From: an uncultured bacterium
GTDB lineage: Bacteria; Bacteroidota; Bacteroidia; Chitinophagales; Chitinophagaceae
DNA: 64,000 nucleotides
Direction: 5' to 3'
NCBI GenBank assembly: GCA_903826405.1
Contig: CAIKEH010000011.1
Span: 21,763-85,762, forward strand
Below the pieces are notes generated by a model. It had not been told where the DNA came from and ran no database searches. It was given only the letters and a program-made list of their open reading frames with translations. Positions 28,174-36,459 of this stretch are shown here, one piece after another (within the stretch, counting starts at the first letter, position 1; the number at the start of each line of letters is the position of its first letter). The translations under genes were made by a program, and so were the position numbers.

Positions 28174-28941
28174 ATGTCCACCCGTACAACACTCCACAGC
28201 AGTCAGGCACCTACAGGGACTAAAGCCCTTCTATTTGCAGCCGGTCTGGGTACTCGACTCAGGCCTTTCACCGACGAACACCCCAAAGCATTGGCACCTG
28301 TGAACGGCAAGACCCTTCTGCAACGGAACATAGAATACCTGAAAGCATTCGGGATCTTTGACATCATCATTAATGTCCACCACTTTGCCGATCAAATCAT
28401 CGATTTCCTCGAACAGCATAACAACTTCGGATGCAGGATCAGCATATCACACGAAATAGAACAAGCTCTGGAAACCGGTGGAGGTCTTAAATATGCTTCC
28501 TGGTTCTTTAAAGATCAATCACTGCCGTTCCTGGTCATGAATGTGGATATACTCACCGATTTGGATCTTGGAAAAATGTTGCAAGATCATCTGGTCCACA
28601 GACCAATGGCCACTCTGGCAGTGACCGATAGAATTTCGTCACGCAGGTTGTTATTCGATGAGGAAAACATTCTTTGTGGCTGGACAAACCAGAGCACTGG
28701 CGAAACCATCCTACCGAGGAACGGTCAGGGACAACTCATGCCCAGATCATTCTCCTGCGTACACCTCATAGAACCTCAATTGCTGAGGATACTGCCCGGC
28801 GATGGCAAATTCTCCATCATCAATTCATACCTTGAACTGGCAAAGGACCAGATCATTAGAGGATACAGACACGACAGCGACCTCGTTTTCGATGTAGGAA
28901 AGCCCGAAGCAATCCTGGAAGCAGAGAAATATTTCAAATGA
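28174..28941 (+). CDS. Nucleotidyltransferase, MurU-like (MurNAc/GlcNAc-1-phosphate uridylyltransferase)
   Basis: A 255-residue sugar-1-phosphate nucleotidyltransferase. The signature AAGLGTRLRPFT binds the nucleotide, and HPKALAPVNGKTLL, EQALETGGGLKYA and VMNVDIL (the metal-binding Asp) follow; the product ends FDVGKPEAILEAEKYF. The short size, lacking the left-handed beta-helix of GlmU, is typical of MurU. With the upstream kinase it would turn MurNAc (or GlcNAc) into UDP-MurNAc, bypassing de novo synthesis. The frame also opens at ATG 28144, which overlaps the kinase gene by 22 bp. ATG 28174, 8 bp past the kinase stop, is preferred because the extra residues are not conserved-looking. The two genes are clearly co-transcribed. 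Confidence 0.83.
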   Translation: MSTRTTLHSSQAPTGTKALLFAAGLGTRLRPFTDEHPKALAPVNGKTLLQRNIEYLKAFGIFDIIINVHHFADQIIDFLEQHNNFGCRISISHEIEQALETGGGLKYASWFFKDQSLPFLVMNVDILTDLDLGKMLQDHLVHRPMATLAVTDRISSRRLLFDEENILCGWTNQSTGETILPRNGQGQLMPRSFSCVHLIEPQLLRILPGDGKFSIINSYLELAKDQIIRGYRHDSDLVFDVGKPEAILEAEKYFK

Positions 28942-28956
28942 TCCCAAAACACCCAC

Positions 28957-29448
28957 ATGATCAAAAAAATAGCCTTACTTCTACTCTTCATTCTGGTGAT
29001 CATTCAATTCATCCATCCGGAAAAGAACCAAAGCAGTGGCCCATTTCCTAGTGAAATCAGCTCACGCTATTCAGTACCGCAACCCGTGCAGGAGATCCTG
29101 AAAAAATCGTGTTACGATTGCCACAGCAATCAAACCGCATATCCTTGGTACAACAACATACAACCTGTGGCCTGGTGGCTTAAAAAACACGTGGATGATG
29201 GTAAGGCAGAACTTAATTTCCAGGAATTCGCGTCCTATCCCCCCAAGAAAGCCCGACACAAATTGAAAGAGATTATGGAGCAGGTCAATGAAGGAGAAAT
29301 GCCTCTTCAGAGCTATACCATCATCCACCAAATTTCCAAACTGGATGCATCACAAATAAATCTTGTGTCAGTTTGGGCCAAAGGCCTTATCCTGGTGATC
29401 AATACTGTAAACAACTTACCGCCAGAAGAGGAAAAGAAACGTCCATAA
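28957..29448 (+). CDS. Haem-binding domain protein (haem_bd family)
   Basis: A 163-residue protein with an N-terminal membrane anchor or signal (residues 5-20) and one c-type haem motif, CYDCHSN, near residue 52, followed by YPWYNNIQPVAWWLKKHVDDG. This pattern defines the haem_bd family (PF14376), found widely in Bacteroidota and thought to be a periplasmic mono-haem protein. It starts 15 bp after the MurU-like gene and ends 14 bp before pdeM, so it is part of the same transcript. Its partner is unknown; the di-haem cytochrome 5 kb upstream is on the same strand but not in the same unit. Confidence 0.85.
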   Translation: MIKKIALLLLFILVIIQFIHPEKNQSSGPFPSEISSRYSVPQPVQEILKKSCYDCHSNQTAYPWYNNIQPVAWWLKKHVDDGKAELNFQEFASYPPKKARHKLKEIMEQVNEGEMPLQSYTIIHQISKLDASQINLVSVWAKGLILVINTVNNLPPEEEKKRP

Positions 29449-29462
29449 ACAATCTGGCGGAC

Positions 29463-30134
29463 ATGCAGGCGCCTGTAAAGCTCGAGTTGAATGGTGAATC
29501 ATGCTGGATCAGTCCGGGCAGATGCATTTATTTGGAAAAACTCAAAACGCTGGTCCTTTCCGATCTCCACTTAGGCAAAACGGGTCATTTCAGGAAATCA
29601 GGTATTGCCATACCTCAACAGATATACCTTGATGACCTCCATCGATTGATGGAACAGGTACAGCATTTCAAACCGGAGGTGATTCTTTTCACCGGCGATC
29701 TATTTCACAGCGATGAAAACCGCGAACATGAGCTCTTCGAAAGATGGCGGAAGTCCATCAGTCAGGTTTCCTTATTACTCGTAAAAGGCAATCACGATCG
29801 CCTTGCAGAGGATTTATATTCTTCCATAGGTCTGACCGTATATGAATCTTATCACAACATCGGTGCTTTTGGATTTCTTCACGACATCGAACAGGATATC
29901 CCGGAGGTTGCAGGCACCTATGTGTTCTGCGGACATATACATCCCGGCATCAGGATAAATGGATTAGGAAAACAATCCCTCAGCTTTCCATGCTATCAGT
30001 TCAAGCCCACATATGCGGTTTTGCCCGCATTCAGCAGGTTTACCGGATTGAAACTCGTGGATCGGGATCAGCATGACAGGATCTTCGCCATCATCCCTAC
30101 TGTCACGGGTAGACCAACCTTGATGGAACTATGA
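29463..30134 (+). CDS. pdeM: Ligase-associated DNA damage response endonuclease PdeM
   Basis: A 223-residue calcineurin-like metallophosphoesterase. The metal ligands are seen in LSDLHLGK (near residue 34), FTGDLFHS, KGNHDRL and CGHIHPGI. The FRKSGIAIPQ segment after the first motif is typical of the PdeM group, which is associated with DNA ligase, an exonuclease and a DEXH helicase. ATG 29463 is used; an upstream frame extension overlaps the haem gene and is unlikely. The next gene overlaps its stop by 4 bp. The helicase partner is at 23980, but the ligase and exonuclease are not in the window. Confidence 0.88.
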   Translation: MQAPVKLELNGESCWISPGRCIYLEKLKTLVLSDLHLGKTGHFRKSGIAIPQQIYLDDLHRLMEQVQHFKPEVILFTGDLFHSDENREHELFERWRKSISQVSLLLVKGNHDRLAEDLYSSIGLTVYESYHNIGAFGFLHDIEQDIPEVAGTYVFCGHIHPGIRINGLGKQSLSFPCYQFKPTYAVLPAFSRFTGLKLVDRDQHDRIFAIIPTVTGRPTLMEL

Positions 30135-31060
30135 ATATAGCTGTAATGAAAAAATTAAAGATCGCCTGGGATCCTATTTACGCTCATGCTTTGCCGGAAG
30201 GTCATCGCTTCCCAATGGACAAATATGAACTGATCCCCGGGCAACTTATGCATGAAGGTATCATAGAACCATCTTCCCTTTTTTCACCAGGTATCTGTCC
30301 AGATCAGATAATCTTGAAAACACATTTGCCGTCTTATCTTAAAAAACTCAATGACTTGCAACTCTCCGAAAAAGAACAACGAAAGATAGGCTTCCCGCAA
30401 TCAGAGTTGCTCGTTCGCAGGGAGAAGATGATCACACAAGGCACTCTGGATTGCTGTACCCACGCATTTGATCTTGGCGTGGCATTGAATGTGGCTGGTG
30501 GGACTCATCATGCTTTTGCAGACCATGGCGAGGGTTTCTGCCTGATCAACGATTTCGCAGTTGCAGCCAATCAATTGTTACATGACCGAATTGCAGAAAG
30601 AATCATCATCATAGATCTGGACGTACATCAAGGAAATGGTACCGCGGCGCTATTTGCCCAGGAGCCACGTGTATTTACCCTTAGCATGCATGGCGCTCAT
30701 AATTATCCCTTCCACAAGGAAAGTTCGGACCTGGACATACCCCTTGCAGATGGAACAGATACGTACACTTACCTGAATCTGCTGGAGCAAAATCTGGAAA
30801 CGTCTATCTTGGATCACGGAGCCGATTTCGCTTTTTACCTGTCCGGAGTGGATATACTAGAAACCGACAAATTCGGAAAATTGAAGGTCACCATGGAAGG
30901 GTGTAAGCAAAGGGATGAATTCGTATTCAACACTTTGAAAAAACTGAATATACCGGTAGTGGTTTCCATGGGTGGAGGCTACTCCCCTGACATCAGAACC
31001 ATTGTAGAGGCACACTGCCAGACATTTCGTGCAGCCAAAGAAATCTTTGAACTGACTTAA
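30131..31060 (+). CDS. Histone deacetylase family protein (class II-like/acetoin utilisation AcuC type)
   Basis: A 309-residue zinc-dependent deacetylase of the arginase/deacetylase fold. The charge-relay and metal motifs are GGTHHAFADHGEGFCLIND (near residue 122), IDLDVHQGNGT (zinc Asp and His), SMHGAHNYPF and LSGVDILETDKFG. Bacterial members deacetylate lysine in proteins, polyamines or small molecules; which applies here is not known. ATG 30131 overlaps the pdeM stop by 4 bp (ATGA), and ATG 30146 (MKKLKIAWDP) is an equally good start that matches relatives. It is the last gene of the run from 26708. Confidence 0.88.
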   Translation: MNIAVMKKLKIAWDPIYAHALPEGHRFPMDKYELIPGQLMHEGIIEPSSLFSPGICPDQIILKTHLPSYLKKLNDLQLSEKEQRKIGFPQSELLVRREKMITQGTLDCCTHAFDLGVALNVAGGTHHAFADHGEGFCLINDFAVAANQLLHDRIAERIIIIDLDVHQGNGTAALFAQEPRVFTLSMHGAHNYPFHKESSDLDIPLADGTDTYTYLNLLEQNLETSILDHGADFAFYLSGVDILETDKFGKLKVTMEGCKQRDEFVFNTLKKLNIPVVVSMGGGYSPDIRTIVEAHCQTFRAAKEIFELT

Positions 31061-31175
31061 GTCACAAAAAAGTCATAAGGCATTCAAGGCATCACCTACA
31101 AGGCTCTAATTCGGAAGATCCAGAATGCCGGACCCACAAACAAAGTACGTTGGCTTTATTCAGGGAACGGGCTGA

Positions 31176-31931
31176 TCAATTCATCCTCTTCTTCAATGTC
31201 GTGACCTGTTCCTGCAGAGTGGAAACCATATTTGCCAATTGGTTCATATCCCATCGATTCTGTACTCCGATCTTGCTGATGACCATCTGGGCCTGCCAAA
31301 GTTCAAGTACATCTTCGGAATTCATATGATAGGGTTGGAAACTCGGATTGTCACTGACCATGGTGAGTTTGTTACGACTTTTCACATTTTTCTGTATGCG
31401 CTTATAAACCACCCCTTCATTTCGACTGACCACCACATAGGCATTGTTGTTCCGTACGTCATCCAGGCCGTCCACCTTTTGGGCAACGATAACGGAACCA
31501 CTCGGTGTGGGAAGCATGCTGTCTCCTATGATCTCAAAAGCCCTGTATTGTCCAGCACCCAACATCGGAAGGGTGAATGTATTCAACTCATCTATGAATT
31601 CCTGATCAGCATAGCCGGCTAAATAACCTGCCGCAGCCTTCACAGGTACAAAATGTATAAGATTTGTATCTGAGGCCATTTTCATCTGTCGCCTTTTCGC
31701 CAAATATCCACCACGGGATTCGTTGAGATCCCTTCTTAATAAATCATCCAGCGAAACCTTGAACAGATCGCTGACAGACTCCAGGACATCGATCCTGGGT
31801 TCCGCTCGTTCTTCTTCATAAGCGCCCAGCAGGGAACGCTTGATCTGCAATTTGGCTGCGAATTCCTCCTGAGTAAGCCCCCTGAGCTTTCTGAGGTATT
31901 TCAGATTTTTCCCGGCGAATGACTGTGCCAT
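31176..31931 (-). CDS. XRE-family HTH regulator with S24/LexA-like peptidase domain
   Basis: A 251-residue repressor-type regulator. The N-terminal helix-turn-helix (residues 8-60) reads LRKLRGLTQEEFAAKLQIKRSLLGAYEEERAEP. From about 95 to 225 comes an S24 domain with the serine in IGDSMLPT (Ser138) and the lysine in VVYKRI (Lys177), as in LexA and phage CI. An Ala-Gly pair at 101-102 (AAAGYLAG) is a possible self-cleavage site. The last 20 residues are a short coiled coil (LANMVSTLQEQVTTLKKRM). It could act in stress or DNA damage control. A dyad upstream (31954-31968) may be its own operator. Confidence 0.88.
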   Translation of the reverse strand: MAQSFAGKNLKYLRKLRGLTQEEFAAKLQIKRSLLGAYEEERAEPRIDVLESVSDLFKVSLDDLLRRDLNESRGGYLAKRRQMKMASDTNLIHFVPVKAAAGYLAGYADQEFIDELNTFTLPMLGAGQYRAFEIIGDSMLPTPSGSVIVAQKVDGLDDVRNNNAYVVVSRNEGVVYKRIQKNVKSRNKLTMVSDNPSFQPYHMNSEDVLELWQAQMVISKIGVQNRWDMNQLANMVSTLQEQVTTLKKRMN

Positions 31932-31953
31932 GCTAATTAATTTGGGGCAAAAT

Positions 31954-31968
31954 ACTAATTATTTTAGT
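31954..31968. promoter_or_regulatory. Possible operator: AT-rich dyad upstream of the S24 regulator
   Basis: ACTAA-TTATT-TTAGT is a perfect 5-bp inverted repeat with a 5-bp centre, 23 bp before the regulator's start codon. Its position suits autoregulation. AT-rich dyads are common by chance, so support is weak. Confidence 0.25.
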
Positions 31969-32070
31969 TTTATCAAAAAAATTATAACCCCGCCCGCTTA
32001 ATCTCCTATTGACATTGCTTATATGAACGCCGATTTGGGAAGCGTCGGGGATTTTCGGATTTTTACATCC

Positions 32071-32874
32071 ATGCCTAGATCAACCGCTTCGAAAAAAGGT
32101 AAAGTAAAACACAGACCAGTAATCCTAGTCACCAATGACGACGGTGTCATGGCTCCCGGAATACTCCATCTTGTAGAATCCATCCAGGATCTGGGAAAAG
32201 TGGTTGTTGTGGCTCCCGACAAGCCTCAGTCCGGCATGGGACATGCCGTGACCATAGGTTTTCCCCTCCGCCTGCACCAGGTGAAATTCCTGGAAGGCAT
32301 CGAAGCATGGGGCTGCAGCGGAACTCCAGTTGATTGTGTAAAATTAGCGGTGGACAAAGTACTGCACCGGAAACCCGATATCTGCATCAGCGGGATCAAC
32401 CATGGTGCCAACCACTCCATCAATGTGATCTACTCGGGAACCATGAGTGCCGCCATTGAGGCATCTATAGAAAATATCCCATCCATAGGCTTCAGCCTGC
32501 TTGACCACAGCGTAGAGGCAGATTTCACCGGCGCGAAGGTCTATGCAAGAAAACTGGTGGAAAAAATCCTTTCCATCAAAGCAGATAAACACCTTTGCCT
32601 GAACGTGAACATACCCGCCGTAGAAAGTTCTCTGATCAAGGGAATTCGATTTTGCCGTCAGGCATATGCCAAATACGAGGAAGATTTCCATGAACGAAAA
32701 GATCCGACGGGAAGGAAATATTATTGGCTGACCGGCGAATTCCAAAACTTCGACAAGGGCAAGGATACGGATGTGTGGGCCCTGCGTAATAATTATGTCA
32801 GTGTCGTACCTGTTCAGTTCGACCTCACCAACCACGAACTCAAATCCAAACTCGAAATATCCATCAAATGGTAA
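32071..32874 (+). CDS. surE: 5'/3'-nucleotidase SurE
   Basis: SurE dephosphorylates nucleoside 5'- and 3'-monophosphates in a metal-dependent way. The metal site is in the opening ILVTNDDGVMAPGI, and other family blocks are APDKPQSGMGHAVT, CSGTPVDCVKLA, SGINHGANHSINVIYSGTMSAAIEA and NVNIP. The frame runs upstream to ATG 32023, but ATG 32071 (MPRSTASKKG) leaves a family-like N-terminus, for a 267-residue protein. The gene overlaps by 7 bp the small membrane protein that follows. The surE-small protein pair is next to lpxB, with one reverse gene between. Confidence 0.94.
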   Translation: MPRSTASKKGKVKHRPVILVTNDDGVMAPGILHLVESIQDLGKVVVVAPDKPQSGMGHAVTIGFPLRLHQVKFLEGIEAWGCSGTPVDCVKLAVDKVLHRKPDICISGINHGANHSINVIYSGTMSAAIEASIENIPSIGFSLLDHSVEADFTGAKVYARKLVEKILSIKADKHLCLNVNIPAVESSLIKGIRFCRQAYAKYEEDFHERKDPTGRKYYWLTGEFQNFDKGKDTDVWALRNNYVSVVPVQFDLTNHELKSKLEISIKW

Positions 32875-33167
32875 ACTTCAAACAAGACAATATCAAAATG
32901 GGCCTTCTTCTAGGCTTAGTGGTTCCCGTCATCAGTTTCTTCGGATACTACTTCTGGAAATTCCGGCTGTACACCTTCAGTGATTTCCTGAACGCCCTAA
33001 AAACCAACAAGCCCCTGGTGACCGCCCTAACGATCCCCTGTCTGCTGCTGAACATAGTTCTCTTCACCTTATACATCAATTCCAAGAGAGATCAGACGGC
33101 CAAAGGCATCTTCGCCGTAACATTGGTTTATGCCATCAGCGCACTGCTTTTTAAATTCTTTGCGTAG
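32868..33167 (+). CDS. Small membrane protein, unknown function
   Basis: A 99-residue protein with three predicted membrane segments (about residues 11-29, 48-68 and 82-98) and few charged residues between. It starts at an ATG inside the surE stop region (7-bp overlap), so translation is coupled to surE. No domain is recognised. Its conserved-looking position after surE suggests a membrane role linked to envelope metabolism, but that is only a guess. Confidence 0.75.
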   Translation: MVNFKQDNIKMGLLLGLVVPVISFFGYYFWKFRLYTFSDFLNALKTNKPLVTALTIPCLLLNIVLFTLYINSKRDQTAKGIFAVTLVYAISALLFKFFA

Positions 33168-33236
33168 GATCTGCGCGAATTCAACTGTGTAGAAGAAATC
33201 ATTCGGAAGTTTCCAGTCTTCAATTTTAAACGCTGA

Positions 33237-34361
33237 TCATTCTTCCCTTAATCCCTTCAGGACCACATTCACCCCTGGCAACCGCGGGTCACAGGGATAA
33301 TTGAATTCCTTTGTCCACTTTGCATCATCTGCAAGCACGGAATAAAATCCCTCCAGGAATTTGATCGTCTTCTTCTTTTCCTTGTCATTGAAAAGAACGG
33401 TGTTATCAACTAATTTCCAGACCTCAGGTCGCACACGCTTGAATAATGCAACTGTACTGTCGAACAAGGGTGACCCATGCACACAATATCCCCGGTAACG
33501 ACGGTTAACTACAGAGCCAAGCTGAAGTTCTTCAGCTGGCTTGGCATAGGGTGCATCCACAAGTCCTGATTGGTCAAAATCATAAGGAACCGCCACGGGG
33601 GTCGAAATGCTGTCCGCGGCGAGGAATTTGACGTTCTGTCCATATTCAACCGACCAGTCCGTATTGCCGATCATGTATTCAAAAACCGTCATGTCGAGGA
33701 AAGGCTTTACCGCACATTGCTTCGGGTTAGCTGCTTGTACAGGATTGACCATGGCATTGCGACGCGCCATCTGGCCTTCCTCCTCGAGAAAAAATCCATA
33801 TGTGGTGGAGTAATCCTTCCCACTTCGCTCATCGGTGAAGGTGAGTTCCACCATCCTCACACGAAAACTGAGGGGCGTGATCAGATTATATATACGGTAT
33901 GCCAGCCATTCTCTGGTCACCAATTGCCCATTACTGCAGGGAACGACGAGTTTCGTCTTACGTTGCTCACGGAATATGGATCCACTCCATGCCTCTGATG
34001 GTTCGAACCCCACCAGCAAAGGAGGATAAGTGCAATCCCCCATCGTCTTCCGGAAATGCCCCCGTGAGCGCATCTGCACTCCAATAGAGATATCCTTGGT
34101 CCCATCGTTATAAGAGATCACCATGGGATGGTCTGACGGAACATCCTTGCGATCATTCATCAATTCCCGGATATTTCCCTTGATCCGGATCTTAATGATC
34201 TCATCGGAATCGAAAAGTCCAGCGGATGAATTGGGGACGTCTCGCGAGACATTCCCTGAGGGTGTGAAAAAAGCTGTCGGTTTTTCATGATCGAGCATGA
34301 AGCCTATCGTGATGCAGAAAGACAAACACATCATATGCAGGTAGGTCGAAAAAACATTCAT
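33237..34361 (-). CDS. CotH-kinase-like secreted protein (divergent)
   Basis: A 374-residue protein with an N-terminal signal-like stretch. It resembles the CotH family: MRSRGHFRK followed by YPPLLVGF near residue 100, KTKLVVPC, EWLAYRIYNLITPLSFRVR, TYGFFLEEEGQMARR near residue 195, VFEYMIGNTDWSV (N-D in place of a kinase catalytic loop) and VAVPYDFDQSG near residue 258, comparable to the 'PWDFD' metal site. CotH proteins are atypical protein kinases, and cell-surface relatives are common in Bacteroidota. Sequence divergence means activity is not certain. It lies on the minus strand between surE and lpxB. Confidence 0.55.
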   Translation of the reverse strand: MNVFSTYLHMMCLSFCITIGFMLDHEKPTAFFTPSGNVSRDVPNSSAGLFDSDEIIKIRIKGNIRELMNDRKDVPSDHPMVISYNDGTKDISIGVQMRSRGHFRKTMGDCTYPPLLVGFEPSEAWSGSIFREQRKTKLVVPCSNGQLVTREWLAYRIYNLITPLSFRVRMVELTFTDERSGKDYSTTYGFFLEEEGQMARRNAMVNPVQAANPKQCAVKPFLDMTVFEYMIGNTDWSVEYGQNVKFLAADSISTPVAVPYDFDQSGLVDAPYAKPAEELQLGSVVNRRYRGYCVHGSPLFDSTVALFKRVRPEVWKLVDNTVLFNDKEKKKTIKFLEGFYSVLADDAKWTKEFNYPCDPRLPGVNVVLKGLREE

Positions 34362-34524
34362 GTTCGTACTTTATGTTTGTTTAAATATAGGACAAATATT
34401 CACGCTCAAATCCTGCTTCAAAACAGGGACTATAACATTGAAAAAATATGCCAATTAGTAGAGGCGAATTCTCCTTGATGCTTCATGAAAGAGGTCTGGC
34501 TAATTGATGTAACTTGCTCACACC

Positions 34525-35637
34525 ATGAAGTACTACCTGATCGCTGGAGAAGCCTCTGGTGACCTGCACGGAAGCAACCTCATCCGCGAGATCCGGAAAC
34601 TGGATCCGACAGCGGTCTTCCGCTGCTGGGGTGGCGACCTCATGCAGGAAGCGGGCGCCGAAGTCGTGAAGCACTACCGGGACCTTGCCTTCATGGGTTT
34701 CATTGAAGTGGTAAGGAACCTGCCCACCATCCTGCGCAACCTGCGCTTTTGTAAAAAAGACTTGATGGCCTTCATTCCGGATGTAGTGATCTTCATAGAC
34801 TACCCCGGGTTCAATATCCCAATGGCCAAGTTCTGCAAGGGAAAAGGACTCCGAACCGTTTATTACATTTCTCCACAGGTTTGGGCCTGGAAAGAAAATC
34901 GGGTGAAGACCCTGAAGAAAGCGGTGGACCAGATGCTTGTGATCCTGCCTTTTGAACGGGACTTTTACGCCAAATGGAAATATCCCGTCGAATATGTCGG
35001 ACATCCCTTGGTTCAGGTCATAGAAGAATTCAAAGGCGCTAACACCCAAGAGTCCAAGGAGAAAAAAGGTAAGATTGTTGCCCTGCTTCCCGGTTCACGC
35101 AAACAGGAGGTGCTGACCAAACTACCGGTCATGCTCGAAACCAGCAAACAGTTCCCCGAGATCCAATTCATCATCGCCAAAGCTCCTTCGCTCGATGATG
35201 ATTTCTATCAACCCATCATTAAGGGATATCCGAATGTGATGGCCGTCAAAGGCAAGACTTACGACCTACTCCAAAAAGCAGATGCAGCTCTGGTAACCTC
35301 CGGAACAGCCACGCTGGAAACAGCTCTCTTTGGTGTTCCTGAAGTAGTCTGTTACAAGGCAAGCCCCATCTCCTACCAGATCGGGAAACGACTGATCAGG
35401 ATTAAGTACATATCCCTCGTCAATCTCATCATGGACAAATTTGTAGTGAAAGAATTGATCCAGGATGATTGCAACCCGGATTCACTCACCATTGAACTTC
35501 GATCGATCTTGTTCGACTTGAAGGTGAGGGAAAGAATGATCTCGGATTATGACCTATTGCGAGATCTGTTGAGCAAAGGCGGCTTGGCCTCTGCAAAAGC
35601 AGCAGAGAGCATCTGGGATGGACTGAACATAAATTAG
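34525..35637 (+). CDS. lpxB: Lipid-A-disaccharide synthase
   Basis: LpxB, a family 19 glycosyltransferase, joins UDP-2,3-diacylglucosamine and lipid X to the lipid A disaccharide at the inner membrane. The 370 residues include YYLIAGEASGDLHGSNLIREI at the start, RCWGGDLMQEAGAE, FIDYPGFN (near residue 90), YYISPQVWAWKE (near residue 115), LLPGSRKQEV (near residue 190) and TSGTATLETALFGVPEVVCYK (near residue 255). TAACTTGC at 34510-34517 may be a degenerate -7 element. Its stop overlaps a small convergent gene by 4 bp. The lipid A product implies a Gram-negative envelope. Confidence 0.95.
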   Translation: MKYYLIAGEASGDLHGSNLIREIRKLDPTAVFRCWGGDLMQEAGAEVVKHYRDLAFMGFIEVVRNLPTILRNLRFCKKDLMAFIPDVVIFIDYPGFNIPMAKFCKGKGLRTVYYISPQVWAWKENRVKTLKKAVDQMLVILPFERDFYAKWKYPVEYVGHPLVQVIEEFKGANTQESKEKKGKIVALLPGSRKQEVLTKLPVMLETSKQFPEIQFIIAKAPSLDDDFYQPIIKGYPNVMAVKGKTYDLLQKADAALVTSGTATLETALFGVPEVVCYKASPISYQIGKRLIRIKYISLVNLIMDKFVVKELIQDDCNPDSLTIELRSILFDLKVRERMISDYDLLRDLLSKGGLASAKAAESIWDGLNIN

Positions 35638-35804
35638 CCTTTTTTAACCACCAATTTGATGGCCAATATGATCAGTCCGACAAGAAACATGATCAACGAA
35701 ATGCGGTTGATGCCATGCATGTACTTCAGCCATTGGCTTCGGGGCTGTTCTGGATCCCTCTTCCGTATATAAAGATATTCACCGATCTGTTTCAATACTC
35801 CCAT
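35634..35804 (-). CDS. Small single-pass membrane protein (DUF6728-like)
   Basis: A 56-residue protein that is easy to miss. It starts MGVLKQIGEYLYIRKRDPEQ, continues PRSQWLKYMHGINRIS, and ends with one membrane segment (LIMFLVGLIILAIKLVV) and a KKG tail. The basic, aromatic N-terminal half and a single C-terminal transmembrane helix recur in short proteins of Bacteroidota, recorded as DUF6728 as far as I recall. The function is unknown. It is convergent with lpxB, with a 4-bp stop overlap, and co-directional with the DUF456 gene 57 bp upstream. Confidence 0.75.
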   Translation of the reverse strand: MGVLKQIGEYLYIRKRDPEQPRSQWLKYMHGINRISLIMFLVGLIILAIKLVVKKG

Positions 35805-35861
35805 ACTATGGTTTTAAACAACAAACACGAAATATTGTTCCCGGAAAATAGAACTCAGCGA

Positions 35862-36338
35862 TCATATTCCCATTGCGGCAAAGAAATAATATGCCATAAC
35901 CAGACAGGTCACTAATTTGATCAGCGTTCCGAAGAGGAAACCGTAGAATGAACCCAGGGCGGCTTTCAAGGCTTGGGTGGAATCCCGGTACGCGAGCCAT
36001 TCCCCCACAAAAGCACCTGCAAAAGGCCCGATGACCATACCCCAGGGACCCATCCAAAATGCAAGTACGAATCCCAGGGTACAGCCCCAGATACCGTATT
36101 TACTGCCACCCCACTTATTTGCACCGTATATCGGTACCAGGTAATCGAGCAATGCAACGAACACCACGATACCAGCCCACAAAATAAGAAAGGAAAGCGA
36201 AAAAGGTCTCGGCTCACGAAACTGCTGCAACAGTAAACCCAGATAACATAAAGGCGGACCGGGCAGCAGTGGGAAGATACTGCCGGCGATACCCAGTAAA
36301 ACCAGGACCACCCCAAATATGATCCAGAGCTCATGCAT
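35862..36338 (-). CDS. DUF456 family membrane protein
   Basis: A 158-residue integral membrane protein with four to five helices. The family core is visible: IFPLLPGPPLCYLGLLL near residue 24, LDYLVPIYGANKWGGSKYGIWGCTLG near residue 65, and GPFAGAFVGEW near residue 105. DUF456 members are small, Gly-rich membrane proteins of unknown function, and some also occur in sporulating and Actinobacterial species. It reads toward the 56-residue membrane protein gene and may share its transcript. Confidence 0.87.
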   Translation of the reverse strand: MHELWIIFGVVLVLLGIAGSIFPLLPGPPLCYLGLLLQQFREPRPFSLSFLILWAGIVVFVALLDYLVPIYGANKWGGSKYGIWGCTLGFVLAFWMGPWGMVIGPFAGAFVGEWLAYRDSTQALKAALGSFYGFLFGTLIKLVTCLVMAYYFFAAMGI

Positions 36339-36459
36339 GATGATGCAAATATGAAAAAATATATGGAATCATGTGAATTGCCAAATCAATTGACCTGTCT
36401 GTCCTCTTAGTTAAAAGCCGCTGGTCCAACAGGACACCTTTTTCGTAACTTGGAAGAAC

